Below are positions 1 to 57,400 of a stretch of 64,000 nt of DNA, piece after piece. The stretch spans positions 1,261,001-1,325,000 of the forward strand of contig WPIO01000048.1 of the NCBI GenBank assembly GCA_009760855.2, written 5' to 3'. Origin of the DNA: Cristatella mucedo (lineage: Eukaryota > Bryozoa > Phylactolaemata > Cristatellidae). Position 1 is the first letter of the stretch. Every line of letters begins with the position of its first letter. The position numbers were made by a program, and so were the translations under genes. The notes beneath the pieces were generated by a model. The model saw only the letters and a list, made by a program, of their open reading frames with translations, made no database searches and was not told the origin of the DNA.

Positions 1-208
1 TGTTCAGCAAAAAGCAGCCGAGTGATATCAGGAGCAGGGTCCTCTGGCTCGGACGGTGTCTGCTGCAGTGCTGCATTCTTCACCGTCTTCATGTTGCCAT
101 CAAGCTGACAATGAAGCAGCTGCTGTTGAGGTGATTGGATTGCCCCTTTAGCAGAGCACACCTTGTGGGACTCACGCACGTCACAGTCCTCATATCGCAG
201 GTGCTTAC

Positions 209-44196
<43,988 letters not shown>

Positions 44197-46660
44197 CTGC
44201 CGCGATGACTCGCCCGACTCTTGCACTCAGCCAACTGAACCAGGTTCTGCAATTGAGCCCGTCATGTGACTGCCGTCGCAGGAGCCTAAGCTTGCTGCTC
44301 GGTCGTCATGATCACCGATCGGTGGTGCCGACTCGACCCGCTGGGGTCGCGCGACAGCGGCGACTACGGCAGAAACAGAAGCTAAAAGTCTTTATGTAAT
44401 GCTGCACTTCTGCTGGCCAAAGCAGTTGGCCTACAGCCGAACCGTGTGGAGGGGCACAAGCTACTGCTGCTTGGTCACTCTGGTGATCTGCTAGGCGCGC
44501 AGACGCTGCTGTTACGCAGCAGCGCATTTTTTCATCGGGTCTCCAGTGGCACTCTGTTAAGCGATGCTCAAACGACCTACGGCCTGTTTGCCTGGAGTCT
44601 AGCAAGCTTTAGACTGCCTTTGGGAGCCTTTTTGTGGTCCTGTCGGCTTTGCATGACTTGATTGTCGTGCATTTCGGTCACGGCTTTAACAGAAAACTGT
44701 CACGGGACGCTAGTTTCAGCATAAAAGATTTTAATATATGCTCTATTGTCCATTCTGTTTCAGTTTGAGGATAGGGGTTATGCCTATGAAAAACCATGCT
44801 CTTGCAATTCATTTAGGTAGGTGGCCTTAAAGCTGGAAGCGACTGTCCAAAAAACCTTTGGCGCACACTGTCCGACACTTCGCAAACAAGAAGATATCCA
44901 CGTGTTGTTGTTCAAGTGACGTAATAGAGTCCTGCTTAAGAACTTGCAAAGCCAACTTCTCAGCCAAGTGAACCGCCTCGCAAGCTACAACTCGTAAGAA
45001 AAAACAATATACAGCAGTTCCATGTCATGAATCTGCAGTTGTATGAGCCAAGTCGAACTACGTGACTGTTAGTTCCTCAAGGAGAATCATAGGTCTCAGT
45101 GACCGCTGAAGCTGCTGTATGGTCATCTGGGCTCACAATAGCTCCTTCAAGAGCTGCATGCTTTATACCTAGTAGTTATTACTTTCAGTTGTATGGAATA
45201 CAGATCTAACGAAGGCCGCCTCATGTAGCACTTCTCGAGCTAAAAAATTCCGAGTGGGAAAACATCGTCTGGAACAGTGAAAGATTCCCGACCACTGGTT
45301 TGCCAGGCTGGCAGCCGATGGATTGAGCTGCCCATTGTAGTCGAGAAGTAGACATGCTGCAGCATCAGCAGTTCACAAGCTCTTTAGGGTAATCGCTGGT
45401 GCAAAAGCAAGGTACTCATTTAGCTTGCAGAATCAATTGTGTCATTGCAGCCAACGAGAGCGGCATAGCTGGCACAGAGTGAGTAATAAAAAAATTAAGT
45501 TTCTCCTTTATTCCAAGATGTAATAATATGTAACCATTTTTCAAACTGTATGTTCCTAAGTGGGAGTGGCCTGCCATTGTCTAATATAAACTTGAACCAA
45601 GTCAGACGAAGCACTGGCATGGTTCAAATTGTAGTGTCCAGTCGTCTTTTAGGTTTCTGGAAACTGTTTAACAGTAATAATTAAACAGCTGTTTTTGCCC
45701 AAACTGAAAAAAGGCTACTTTTTCTGTTGTACTGTTTCTAACGGAAGTTATTTAACAGAAAGATAATACAACTGAAGCACCAACGTTCACTATGGAAATA
45801 CAATATTTAACCGAAAACAAATTATTAAAGCTTTTGAAGGTAATAGCAATTTGTTATGAGGATTTTATCAAATCGGCCAAAAAACTAAAATTAAAGAGCA
45901 ATTTTTCAAAAACTAAGTAAGATTATAGTTAAATTGATCTCCTGATAGGTTTATTCAGTCATGTCTTCAGTTTGAGAATAGGCCGAAAAACTAAAGAATC
46001 CAATTACAGAAGAGCTATAAGGTAAATATGGACAATGCAATCAATTCATCAAATGTCCTCAAAACTCCATGACAACGTTCAGGAATCATCTGAAAATTTC
46101 ACGGAGTTGATTTTGATCAACCTGTTGGTGGTATCGCATCCGAGTAGGAGCCCGTGAATAATAAGAGAACAAAAACAATTGCCCATTTCCTGGGGCGAAA
46201 GAGTCGAGGAGATTGTTACTGATCTGGCTACTGCTAGAATATCGATTAAAGCTATGACTAGAGACGATTATACGCGGCAATCAATCTAACGGAACGGATT
46301 CAAACTTCCAGCGAATATAAGCAATACGATGAAGCTGGTACACTATGATTACGGAGAAAAAAGAAACAAAATAATTGCCGACATCAAGGTAAAACTCGAG
46401 AGAGGAGTACAATATCGCTTGACTGAATGCATTCACAACCATACGAGAACATCGATTCTTCGGAGTCAATATTCATGATAGCACCGATAAAAAACAACAA
46501 CAAGGAAAGTCTTGTTTCCACATTTGGTTTGTGCACTGCACCCGATATGGTCTAAACAATGAAACAGCCTTTGAGCGTTTTTGGAATAAAAACGGGAGAG
46601 GGATTTGTTAGGATTTACTTAGGACGGAGCTACAGTTACAATTAGACGGAGCTACAATTA
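44197..46660 (+). other. 3' flank of the RFX4-like gene
   Basis: Presumed 3' UTR to about 45.5 kb, then AT-rich sequence. An ACAGCTGTT-containing patch near 45665-45700 has a partial counterpart near 47380-47435 and might mark the ends of the hAT relic; I could not define a clean inverted repeat. Confidence 0.4.
45485..45490 (+). promoter_or_regulatory. Candidate poly(A) signal AATAAA
   Basis: First clear AATAAA after the RFX4-like stop codon that I noticed, followed by an A run. It would give a 3' UTR of about 1.3 kb. A transcript end is needed to confirm it. Confidence 0.35.
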
Positions 46661-47435
46661 GAAATGCATCAGCAACATTGATGTCACTGGGCATTTCAGT
46701 TTAAGCCATGATCTACACCTTGGAGTATGTGACACATTGTACAAGAAAAGGGCTGACATGGACTATTTAAATCTAGATAGTTACGATATAGATTAAACGA
46801 ACAATTTTGAATCAGATACGGGCTTGAAAGTGATAAGCGATAACTCATTAGAAGGAGACTTAGCAGGATTTTCTCACAAAATCAAGCAAGCTTACCAAAG
46901 TCATCAAAAATTAGCTGCCAGAAATAATGTCTTTTAATTCGAAGTAAAAGCTAAGTTCGGACGCGAAATTGGACTGCATCTTTTCTTGAAGACGCGCTAG
47001 AACTCCGTCCCAACAATTGTAGAGCCACTGATTAGGACAAAAGTGGCCATCCGCGAGACCTTAATTGAGTTCAAGGTGCTCGAAACAAGTGAGACATTGG
47101 ATTTTCTCAAAACTCTTCCGAAAGCAATGGATTCAGTAAAATTTGCTGTTAAGAATCAAAATGTAGAAGACTCAGCGTTGATGAGTGCTGACACAATTGT
47201 AGAAATCATTTTCAGTCAGCTCTCTAACTGGCATTATGACATTGGTACCAAGCTCAAGGAAAATTTGAAGTGTCACGTTTAAGAGCGATTGAACAAGGTT
47301 GCCGTGAACCTTTTGCGCAATCCCAAAGTCCCATCTGTTGCACGGCTGTAAAAAGAGTGAAACAATGGAAAAACTAAAACAGCTGTTAACTGTTACATTG
47401 AAAATTGAAAACAGTAAACAGCTGTTTTCCAAAAA
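46660..47435 (+). pseudogene. hAT-type transposase relic
   Basis: Plus-strand frames give SHDLHLGVCDTLYKK, then HKIKQAYQSHQKLAARNN, then KTR-stop-NS followed by RTKVAIRETLIEFKVLE, then VEIIFSQLSNW and ERLNKVAVNLLRNPK. The hAT family has a His-containing CxxHxLxL block followed by TRWNS and a helix-rich region; the Trp of TRWNS is here a TAG. Several stops and shifts break it. No intact terminal repeats or target duplication found. Confidence 0.6.
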
Positions 47436-47439
47436 TGAC

Positions 47440-48190
47440 TAATTCAGAAACCCTAGTCGTGTTCAACCCATGTCTTGTTGGAATCAGGTTTCATCCACGA
47501 GACCATTCACCTGCGGAATCCCACAAGGATCCGTCCTCGGTATTTTGCTGTTCTCCATTTAGAAATCAAGCTCTGGGAAAAGTGATTCTGGCCCATGGAG
47601 TGGGTTCACTTTCATTTCATTTGAGCTGCATTTATCATTTAATCCCTTGGAATCTACCGCAGCGACTGATAAACTGAACGTTTGCCATGCAGACATTTGA
47701 TCCTTGATTTCGGCAAATTTCCTTAAAGTAAACGACGATAAAACAGAACCAATACTGGTAGGACACTTTAAGCATGTGGCTGGACTAAAAGACTTTGCTC
47801 ATCTCATAAGCGATGCTGTTGTGCAACCATCCCCGTGTGCTCTGGTAATCGCAGCAACGAACAAGCCGACCCGGAAATAGAGTTTATTGCTATTCGTATG
47901 TTCATTGGGAGAAGGCGATCGAGTCGGATGTAGCTGGCAATCGCGTAGCCACTTCCAAAATTCTCACCCTACGATATTTCTCTCTTGCTTCCGACTCTGG
48001 TTTGTCTTTTCCAGCGGCAAGTGCTGCAACTTCAATCTTGCTCACTTCCTCTTTGTCATAAGAGATTAAGTCCGTTGGCCACCGTATGCACACCGAAAGC
48101 CGCAGCATAGGCTAGAGCGATCGTGTGAAGACTTGACAGTCTAACACACACCTAGTCTGTGAGTAGCTACAGATGAAGTGACGCTCATTA
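47440..48190 (+). mobile_element. LINE-C fragment
   Basis: RRPFTCGIPQGSVLGILLFS-like reverse transcriptase motif near 47500-47560 (frame-broken), then a segment parallel to 61915-62340 (GKVI...AHG, KVNDDKTEPILVG). The 3' end runs to 48190 with CACACCTAGTCTGTG. Badly decayed. Confidence 0.65.
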
Positions 48191-48379
48191 ATACATAGTT
48201 TTGTACATAACTAGTGAGTAGGTTGTAGCTGCATTTAATTTGAGGAAGTTTCCTACCATCCAAGTTCAAATTTCAGACATGCATTCCTCATGGGAGTTAA
48301 GAGAGCTCGACGTGCTGGAAGGCTTTAAGGGAGGAAAGCGTAGGCAGAGCTGTATATCATCTTAGATCGTGCTCGACAA

Positions 48380-48700
48380 TTAGATTGGCAAGTGGCGGCG
48401 TAAAGGTTGTGACACAAGTGAACAGAGAAAGATTCTTAGAATACCTCATATTTTAAAAGCTCACTTGATGACAGTTCTCGTTGGACATAAATGCCTTGAA
48501 GTCTGCCACTGAAATAGGACCTAAAACACGCCAGCGCAGTGCCAGTGATGCCCAGGTGACATGAGAAGCACTAAGGGAGCACTTGATGATTAAAGATATC
48601 AATTGCTGCTGATAGATCAAGCAGACCTAGCAGAAAGACTTGATCTAAGTTATAGTTCCTGAGAAGATGTTATAAACTCACCAACGTAAGGTAACCGGTT
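48380..48700. repeat. Ancient dispersed repeat, copy 1
   Basis: Resembles 52230-52410 in order: a GTCTGCCACTGAAATAGGAC-like start, GTGATGCCCAGGTGA, then an AGCAGACCTAGCAGA-like end. Family unknown. Confidence 0.4.
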
Positions 48701-50580
48701 AAGGGATTTAATAAAAAAAAACTAAACAGCAAATTTCTCTTAGGTTTTAAGTTTTAATATAGGAATTTATCTACTCTTTTGTTTATATACTTGTTTTTGT
48801 GTCATTATAGGAACGACGATACGGAAGCAGGATGGATGCTGCTTAAGTACCGGGTTACTGCTGTTGATTTCTTAATAAGTGGCCTTGCACTTGCCTTTTT
48901 GGAGGATGCAGAGACAAGACCCAGGCTGGGGGCATCTTTATTTTGTATGGCCTGACCATGAAGCTAGTGTTACTCATTTGTGGTTTCAGCAGAATCAAAC
49001 CTTATAGTCTTAAAATTTGCATTGAGTAGATTATATAGCAAAGGGAAAAATCCTGGCATGACAAGAAAAACCGTGAATGCAATTCGCGTGTAAATGCAAT
49101 ATAATCCTACATCTCGAATACAGTTCACTTAAAAAAAATTCTTAGTAATTTTAGTATAAAAATAGTACAAATACATGTTAATTTTGACTCTTTTCTTTTT
49201 TCTGAGTACGCATTAGCTGAAAGAAGCGAATTCGTGCGATTTCTCTTTCCAACTGAAAACATTTCAAAGGTATCGCTTGCCACAACGGCTAAATTTGTAG
49301 TGAATTGCAGCTATTTTCTACACCTTCGAGGCGCAACCAATTGTCAACTACGCAGGAAAAAGTCAATACAAAGTTATACCGTGAGAGAAATTTACCTAGC
49401 AAAGAAACTGTGAAAAAGTGCCGGCAGAGCTGTCGCCGAAGTCGTCAAGTGCGAGAGACTTGCGCACTAAAACTTTGGGGCTTGCGGCAAGGCGATCACA
49501 CCGTGAGGCGACTCAAATAGCAAATAGCCATTCAGATTCCAGAGATGCACATTCTGATTCAAGTGCAGCTGCCGATAAAAGAGTAATGAAATTCCAATAT
49601 TCACTTTATTTAGAAAAAAAACAAGTAAGCGCCTTTCTGCTTTTGCTTTGAGCTACTCTCAAACCCTACCGCGCGGCCCCAAGGTCTGACACTCATAAAA
49701 CCGAAAGCGTTCGCTAATTGCCGTCCGAGCAAGGATAAACGGAGACGGCGATTTAATCACGACCGGAGCCCTCTTTGTTTTCTCTCTGTCGCGGTTGATG
49801 CTGTAGGTCGACGGTTATAGCTTGAGGGCGTGGTAGGATCGTTGACTTTCTAGACGAGCGCAGGTCATTCTGAACAAGTGCAATTACGTCGGCCTAAGAG
49901 TTACTAAACGATTTGCTACGTAAATGCGTACATCTGCACGCAAACTTTAACAAAACGTGAGTAAGGAGCATGCACTATGCTGGGTAGGATACTGGGGTGC
50001 ATTTAAATCCTTAGAGCCAGAGGCGAAGCCAGGATTGAGCGCCGGGGTGGCACGGGGAGGGGGGTTTGCAGGTGGAACCCCGCCCCCCCCCCCCCTATAA
50101 AGGCCTGCGGGTGTCGTGCAGCCGTCAACCGTGACCACCTTCGCTCCTTTGATGTCTGCTGTTGGTCGCCGCCGCCCGCGCCTTTTCTAGGTGTATGCCA
50201 TTCTTCGGAGCCGCAAGCTAGATTTGTTTGGATGAGGCGCTGCCTGGAGGTTAGAATCCAGCGGCTGTCTATCTGTTTAGACGGTGTTTGCATGCGTGCA
50301 TGCGTGCATGCATGCATGCACGCATGCACCACCGTCTGTCACTTCGCAAAGACTACAGAGGTGCTGCTCAGCTGAGAGTTTTCCAAAGCTGGAAACTCAA
50401 AAAGCCTAAGCGGCATTCGGTATGTATTCGGTGGCCAGCAGACTTCGTCTCGTGCAGCACAGAGACAGTGAGAAGTAAAGCTGAGTCGGGAAAGAAAGCA
50501 GTTGATGCAGTGAGTAACGCGAAAGTGGCAGCTCAGGACGGCTAGACAGGATGCACCATAGTCGGCAGCAGGATAATAGA
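48700..50580. other. Stretch with no recognised feature
   Basis: AT-rich from 48700 to 49600, then more GC-rich with a C-run (50082-50093) and TGCATGCA repeats (50290-50330). No gene or clear repeat recognised. Confidence 0.5.
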
Positions 50581-51735
50581 TGCGGTTGCGTAGGTAACTA
50601 CGGAAGTGAGTTCTAAAATCTCAGACCTGCAGAGCAAAAACTTCTGTTGCCAACGGTCTTTAAGCAGAGGAGTACACTAATCTCCAAAAAGGCCAATTGT
50701 TTGCAATATTACGGAGCTGAAAGCAAGCAGAATGGACACTGGAGTTGACGTGGGCATCTAGTGAAGGTCATTTGTGAGCCGGTCTCCCAGATATTGCACT
50801 GAGACCAGTAGAAAATGGGTGAGTCCAATTCGAGGGCTTGGCTTTTCCGTTTCTGAGTTACACTAGGTTTACCCGCTACTAGAAAGTTAGTCGTATAGCT
50901 GTTCAACATCAGAAAACTTGCTTCCACCCAAGTGCGAGTGTCAGCAATACTATCCGGGAAGGGATTTGACTAAGTTTACCAATCCGGCCGGCGAAAAGTT
51001 TGTCAAGACATTTGTACACACCAAAAGAAAACACTTCTTTAACGCTCTAAGCGAATAAATAAAGCTTGTCCATTGGTTTGGCGATGAAATGCGCGGTTTC
51101 AGAATTTGGAACCACGCACACAAAATTCACGCTGACAGCATAATCTCTTTTTGTATCAGCGATTTTTAGTTGCCCTTTAAAGTTCGTTATAAGATGAAGT
51201 GATGCCAGTCGGTAGTCACAGGCTGCGTTAGCATACGAACTGAAAGACGTGGCTGCAAGGGGCGTCCCAGTTCCTTGGAGAGGCAAACTGAGAAACAGAT
51301 TCAGAAGAGCGGCTGTGCGTAACGGAATTTTGATTGGAAAGTATATCGCACACCTAGGCCGGAATAAGAGAATGAGAAGACCTAAAAATGATCAACACAA
51401 ATTTAAATTGTGCTGCTTGACGATAAGCCAGGGCGTATCGGCTTGAAGGAGTGGAATTTAGCACTTGCAAAATTTGCGACAGACAACTACTCTGTAGACT
51501 GTCAACTACGCTGTAGAATTTTTTCCATCAACAAAAAGCTGCATAGTGCAGAAGCAGGAAGACCTGCGTAGGTAATGAATGCATGTAACAGAAGCCTAGC
51601 CGGCATTTTACACACGCGTGAACCAGCTTGGCTTATGCCTCTTTATTTAGGCATCATCAAACTTTTATAATTTTATGTTGCTGAAAGTTGGTAGACTTGA
51701 GTGAGTAGTTAAAGCTAAAGGTTAGCTGATTCAAC
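50580..51735 (-). mobile_element. Decayed LINE sequence (antisense), tentative
   Basis: Near 51190-51330 the antisense resembles the LINE-A 3' UTR/ORF boundary (GATGCCAGTCGGTAGTCACA, GCATACGAACTGAAAG). The remainder is too decayed to place. Confidence 0.35.
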
Positions 51736-51736
51736 A

Positions 51737-51900
51737 TAGCATTACATTACATTACATTACATAGTCATTTATAGAGCTGCAGACGAACATTAACGGCTGT
51801 ACTGCCGCTTGCAGTGAGCTTACAGGATCGTCGACTGCTGGACACGAACTCAGTGCTCTAGAGGAGCGAACACCTTAACCCTGAAGCTGACGTGGTCATT
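51737..51900 (-). mobile_element. SINE-2 copy (antisense) with pentanucleotide tail
   Basis: (CATTA)n at the low end, then TTTATAGAGCTGCAGACGAA, GCTTGCAGTGAGC, antisense box B GGACACGAACTC and head. In sense the tail is (TAATG)n. Confidence 0.65.
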
Positions 51901-52229
51901 TTATGAAAGATCGTTTTCGAACATGGCACCCACTCAAAGCATAAAGCCAAGATCACTTTGGGGTAAGTTTCTAAAACTCTGAGGAAGGCCTCGTTTGCAC
52001 ATGACTAATCAGTTGGTTGTAACATTTTTGAGATTTTACTTTCGTCTAGCCGAGAATGTCAGCAATATATCATGTACAGGATTTACGATAGCTGACATGC
52101 TGGAGAGCAGGGAGCGGATCAATGTGCGGTTCCAGCTTTATACAAAAAATCCTATATTGTGCTTGGCGATTATATCTTCACGAGGAAGCTTATGAATTGA
52201 GAAAAAAGGGGAGCTAGATAGAATCTCTG

Positions 52230-52410
52230 GGACGTCCCATGCTCTTGACGTCGATGGTCTCAAATTTCCCACTGAGATAACACCTAAACTATTGCATTGC
52301 AGTTCCTGTAATGCCCAGATGAAATGGAAGATGATCAAGGAAGTCTTGGTGACGAGTGGCAGCAAAATGCTGCCAAGAGATCCAGCAGAGCTTGCTTATA
52401 GAATCTTTCC
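52230..52410. repeat. Ancient dispersed repeat, copy 2
   Basis: Counterpart of 48380-48700: CACTGAGATAACACC, GTAATGCCCAGATGA, CCAGCAGAGCTTGC. Confidence 0.4.
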
Positions 52411-52994
52411 GATTAATTATTCACGCGAAAGCTTTCAATGAGCGCCAGTGACGAGGACTCTATTAAGGAATGACTTTCTTCAAAGCAAAACTAGAGCTTG
52501 CTTTCCACTTGAATTTTATATATGAGCTTTTTCAATAACCTTTCACTGATCAGTAAATAAAAGCCAAGGTAGCGGTCAATCGAAAGCCTCATTGATACAG
52601 AGAGGAAGCAGAGTCTAAGCGGACTTCACCCTTAACCTCCATCCCCCCTCCGCTGGCAGTGGGCACTTAAGAATTGTCTGCAGCTTAGTCTTGAGCCAAC
52701 GATCTAGGTCATGAAATTTAATCGCCCTAACCCTAAGCTAAGACTTAGGGGCTAGCCCTTAATCCCGGACAAGGGTAGAATATGCTGGCTACCCATGATG
52801 GTAAATGAATAAAATCCTCATATGGCAAATGGTTGCAAGGGGAGACGTCCAATTTCGTTCCACTCAATAGTATCTCCTCAAACAATCATTATCCATCAAG
52901 AGTGCAGTAACATATTTCTCGTAGGTCGGTACAGAAATGACCTATTATCATCATTGTTATACCAGGCATACCTTAAGGGCTTTCAAGGTAGAAT

Positions 52995-53548
52995 CCATTC
53001 TAGCAAGGGATTGACTTCAAGGTTTTGTCACTCATTTTGAGGTCCCTTCATTCTTTGGCTCCAGCATATCTCTCAGATCTACTACCCCACCAGGCCAAGC
53101 ATCGTACCACCCACTTTTCGGAATCCAGCAGTCTACCAATACCTCGTACAAACCTCAAATCCTTTGGAGACCATGCATTTAGTTCGTATGCTCCCAAAGC
53201 CTGGAACTCCCTCCCGACCTGCGTCAGAACATCCCTGACTTGACCACATTTAAAAAGAACTTAAAACACACCTATTTAGGGCAGCATTTAATGGGTTCCT
53301 GTGATTCGTCCTTCACGTGCTTATGCGTGCTGACACTGTGCATGCTGCCACTAACCACATTTGCATGCTGACCCTGTGCATGTCACCCCTAACCATGTTA
53401 TTAATTTTGTTTGCTTATCAAGCATGATATTACTCACCATTCAATTGCATTTCCCTTTGCAGCAAATGTAAAGCACCTAGAGAGAGATTGAGTTCTCTGA
53501 GGGTGCTTTATCAAGTGCATCATTATTATTATTATTAATATTATTATT
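52995..53548 (+). mobile_element. LINE-A 3' end, ATT tail
   Basis: LRSLHSLAPAYLSDLLPHQ, INLKSF-equivalent TNLKSFGDHAFSSYAPKAWN, one-base shift near 53235, family UTR, AAATGTAAAGCACCTAGAGA and an ATT repeat to about 53548. A SINE-1 copy follows at once. Confidence 0.88.
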
Positions 53549-53557
53549 ACTCTCAGG

Positions 53558-53690
53558 TTTGGCCGAGGGGTAAGCTGCTTGCCTATAATGAACAAGTCTT
53601 GGGCTCGAGCCCTGCTGCATGTGTGACCTCCAGGATCGAGACGAAGCTTGCTTTTGGCACTGTATAAGTGAAGTATTAATTTTTTCATCG
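53558..53690 (+). mobile_element. SINE-1 copy
   Basis: GGTTTGGCCGAGGGGTAAGC head, box B GGGCTCGAGCCC; body decayed, ending TTTGGCACTGTATAAGTGAA. It lies directly after a LINE-A ATT tail. Confidence 0.6.
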
Positions 53691-55940
53691 GCAATATTGT
53701 TAAATTACCATCCTTGTTACATTTAAATCAGACATCGGTGGCACTTGCGACAAAAGTGCTGCCTTTGGGCTCAGTGCACCCTTTTGACTTTTGACGTCTG
53801 ACCTTTGGGCTCTGTGCACAATTTTGACGACTTTCGACCCTTCTGCTCTATGTACCCAAAGTAGACCAGCATGCTTAGCCGGACAGCCCCCTTCCGGCCT
53901 GCTTCGACGGTTCAAAGCGAAGCGTCTATGATGCGCAATGAATTTAGAAGCTTCAATGCACTTTATTCCAACAAATATTATTCCTTTAAAGTAACGTTCA
54001 GAAATAAAAAGCTGCACAGCGGCAGAGGCTTAGATAAGGTATTGTTTGATCGATACAAACTATGTTCGATCCATACTTTTGGTATTCATTAGCTTCACGA
54101 CTGCCGGACAGAGAAATGAGCTACTCCATGCTTCAAAGTCTTATTTATTATATTGAGCAACTAAAACATGTGTCTACCATTCGACTGGTGTTATTCTATG
54201 CATAGGCAGGGCTATATATAAGTGTGTGCGTGCTGCATGCGTATTAATGCAGGCTTAGATATGTGAGCATCGTACGCAACTCCATAAGAACTTGAAGAAT
54301 ACGTGGGTGCTACGCTGGAGGCTTTTATCTATCAAGTTCAAAGAGGTAAGCTCACATTACTGCAGCTTTTCGCAAACGTTAACCGACGACCTTCGCATCA
54401 CGCAACGACGAAACTACGAAGCGCGGCAAAGTCAGCAAGACAGCGAAGGAAGTTAGTAGCATCTGAACGGCAGCTATGCTGTACGGTTGGGAAAAGGAAA
54501 TGCTAAAACTCCACAAATTGAGAGGATATCGTTGTTGTACAAGAAATACGAGAGTGAGCCCCACGGTCTAGGACCGAGAGAGCATAATCATCCGTGACCG
54601 ACAGTCTTTATGCTAAGCAAAGGGGGGGACAGTTAATGTATAATCCCTACAGGATCTTCGGGCACACCGTGCCAGCTGCAATATAGGCCATCAGCAAGGT
54701 AAGCAGAAGCCAAGGCGTTTCGAGCCTTTTACATAAGAAAAGATCTGTCGTGGTGGTCTCGGACTTCTTCAGATATAATTGCCACCTGAAATAGTGCACT
54801 AATTTCAGCCTCTTAGTGCTCACGTGGCCTAAATGAACAATTAATTAGCTGGTCTATTTTTCACTTAATCCTCTTAAAGACCATTTGCAAAAGAAGATTT
54901 TGCTCCGCAGGTCCTACGCTTCGGAACTCACTTCTAAAACTCTTGAGCAATGACATCTACTCGCCTGCTGCCGACTGTGGAAAATCCTTCACAGCCGTCC
55001 TGTGCTGCAACTTCCAGGCTACTCACTTCCCCTCATGCCCTCCTAACTTAGCTACAATTCTCACCCTATCTTGGTTGCTTGTGTCAAGTCTTTCGAATTC
55101 GTAGATATGTTGTAAGCATAAATCTTGTCTTAGCCTCTTTGCTCCTTTGATATCTACAATCTCTCACCATAAAAGGTTAAACCCAGACTCGTTTTGCCAA
55201 ATGCACACTGCTGTCTCCAGAAAGCGCCTTCATTCTTTCATTATATATGCCAAGGTGCGATGCTCTTCGACGATTGTTCGTGGCGACGAAGCACGAGTAG
55301 ATTTCGCGCAGCCTCAGCTCAAACTTGCGAGCTCGGGTGCATTCGCGACCCGCCAGCTGCCGGTAGCGAATCGTTGAAAGATTGGAATTCGCTGGCGAAG
55401 CGCATCGCTAAGCCGACTCATCGAGAGGCGCCCAATCTTTGTCGCGAACAATCGCTTCGATTTTGAGTAGATCGTGGGCGACCGATGCAGTTCAGCTGAC
55501 GCCCATTTGCAAGGCTTTGGCGCCATTGTTAAATGACAGACGTGGATGGAGAACGTGCAAATGGACAGCAGGTCAGGAAAAGCCGCTTGAATTGGGAGCC
55601 ATTGTGTGACTCAAATGAACTATGATGCCCTAAAAACCTGTTTTCGAAATAAAAATAATAATATACATCAATCACATATTGCTTATTTAATCACTACCAA
55701 AGTATGGCCTCTGATTGTGTCAAGTCAATTTGTGCAAGGAATGGAAAAATTTGAAACAGCTTTATAAAATGAGGTACGGACAATACAGGCAGCTATTTAA
55801 GACACCAATAAAAACAAACAGTGAAATTAACAATTCGTGTGCATAGACTGCAAGAAAATTAGTCTATTCCTATGTCCGCCTTCGAGACAGTGGAAAGAGC
55901 TTATCAAAATGTTAGTGATGTTAGCATATAGAAAGCATTA
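53690..55940. other. Stretch with no gene seen
   Basis: Contains a LINE-C-like 3' piece at about 54895-55090 (TACGCTTCGGAACTCACTTC, ACTCGCCTGCTGCCGACTGT). The rest is unremarkable; an open frame at 55194-55466 has no recognised motif. Confidence 0.45.
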
Positions 55941-55947
55941 CTCACAC

Positions 55948-56575
55948 ACGTGAGCAAAACTCTGCAGCTAGGCTTTTCGGTCGTGAGCATCTCAGTTGCC
56001 ACAGCACACCACTTCTCGCTGACCTGCACTGGATCCCAGTCAAGCAACGTATCAACTTCAAGGTTTTGTCACTCAATTTTAGGTCTCTTTATTCTTTGGC
56101 TCCACCCTACCTATAAGATCTATTCCCCCATTAGGCTAAGCATCGTACCAATCGCTTTTCGGAATCTAATCGTTTACCTATACCTCGTACGAACCTCAAA
56201 TCCTTTGGAGACCGCGCCTTTAGTTTGTATACTCTCGAAGCCTGTAACTTACTTCCGACTTTCGTCACGACATCCCCTGACTTTACAACATTTAAAGGAA
56301 ACTAAAACGCATCTATTTATCACAGCATTTATTTGGTCCATGCGATTCGTCATTACGTGCTTATGCGTGCGTACTGACACTGTGTATGCTGCCACTAACC
56401 GTATTTGCATGCTGACCCCGTGTATGTCACCCACCCTAACCATGTTATTCTTGATACTTATTGAGCATGCTACCACTAACCATTCAATCGTGCTTCCGTT
56501 GCAGCAAATGTGAAGTGCCTTGAAATACATCGAGTTTTCTGAGTTCGTTATATTAAATGTATTATTATTATTGCC
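55948..56575 (+). mobile_element. LINE-A 3' end
   Basis: Decayed LGFSVVSISVATAHHFS, FKVLSLNFRSLYSLAP-like frame, KTHLFITAF, family UTR and a short ATT tail. Older than the copies at 37 and 53 kb, judging by its substitutions. Confidence 0.75.
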
Positions 56576-56649
56576 ACGCACACATATAAGATGACTCACA
56601 CGGACTAAGCCTAAACTGTTGTAGCAGCATGATATTTTAGCTTCACTTT

Positions 56650-57400
56650 AAATTCCAAATGAGCTTCCCTTTATATTTCAGATTAGAGGATGTCGCTGTG
56701 TCGGACTTAGTAATGTCCAGCATTTTGGTGCGTAGAAACTGAAGGCATGGTCTCCAAACGGTTTACGATTCGTTAGATTCACAGTTAATTAAAACTGAGC
56801 CAGAAGAGCACGCTTTACGAGAGAAAACCTGGGAAGTAACCATTTCGCATTGGCGACCCGAAAGAAGAGAATGGAAGGACCAAGATGTGAGCGAATGACC
56901 TTGAAGTCAGTGTTCGATGGGGGAGCTAGTATTACAGGTCCGTATTAAAGGAGTGCTATCTAATACTCGTGATTTGTAGGGAAGACATTCTTAGCTACCG
57001 ATAGCAGAACCTTATGCAATCGGTAGCTTACAGAGGTAGAGGACGACCGGAAAACTAGAGGACTCTTGGAGGAATTTCAGAAATGCATTGATTAACTTGG
57101 ATCAAGAAATCTATTTTATTCACAGCCAAGCTGCATGTCAGTGTAAGTTACTGAAAGTGGACAGGCTTGACTGGGGAGCTTATGCTATCATTTAGCTAAA
57201 GGTTGCTTGAACATTACACCCTGGTTCTACGCAAAGTAACTCGAGATAACCTGGCCGAGCTAACTGTCAAAAGTGAGGCTCTCCAGTTTCAGAGTTCTGC
57301 TAGATTAGCCCATAGCTATTAAGTTGGTCATATCTCTATTCAATTTCAGCAAGTTTACTGCCATGCAAGTGCGAATGTCGCCAGTACAAGCTTCGATGAA
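56650..57400 (-). mobile_element. Very decayed LINE-A-like sequence (antisense), tentative
   Basis: Follows the order of 36150-36500: AGAGGATGTCGCTGTG, ACTGAAGGCATGGTCTCC, CTTGAAGTCAGTG. Similarity is weak. Confidence 0.4.
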
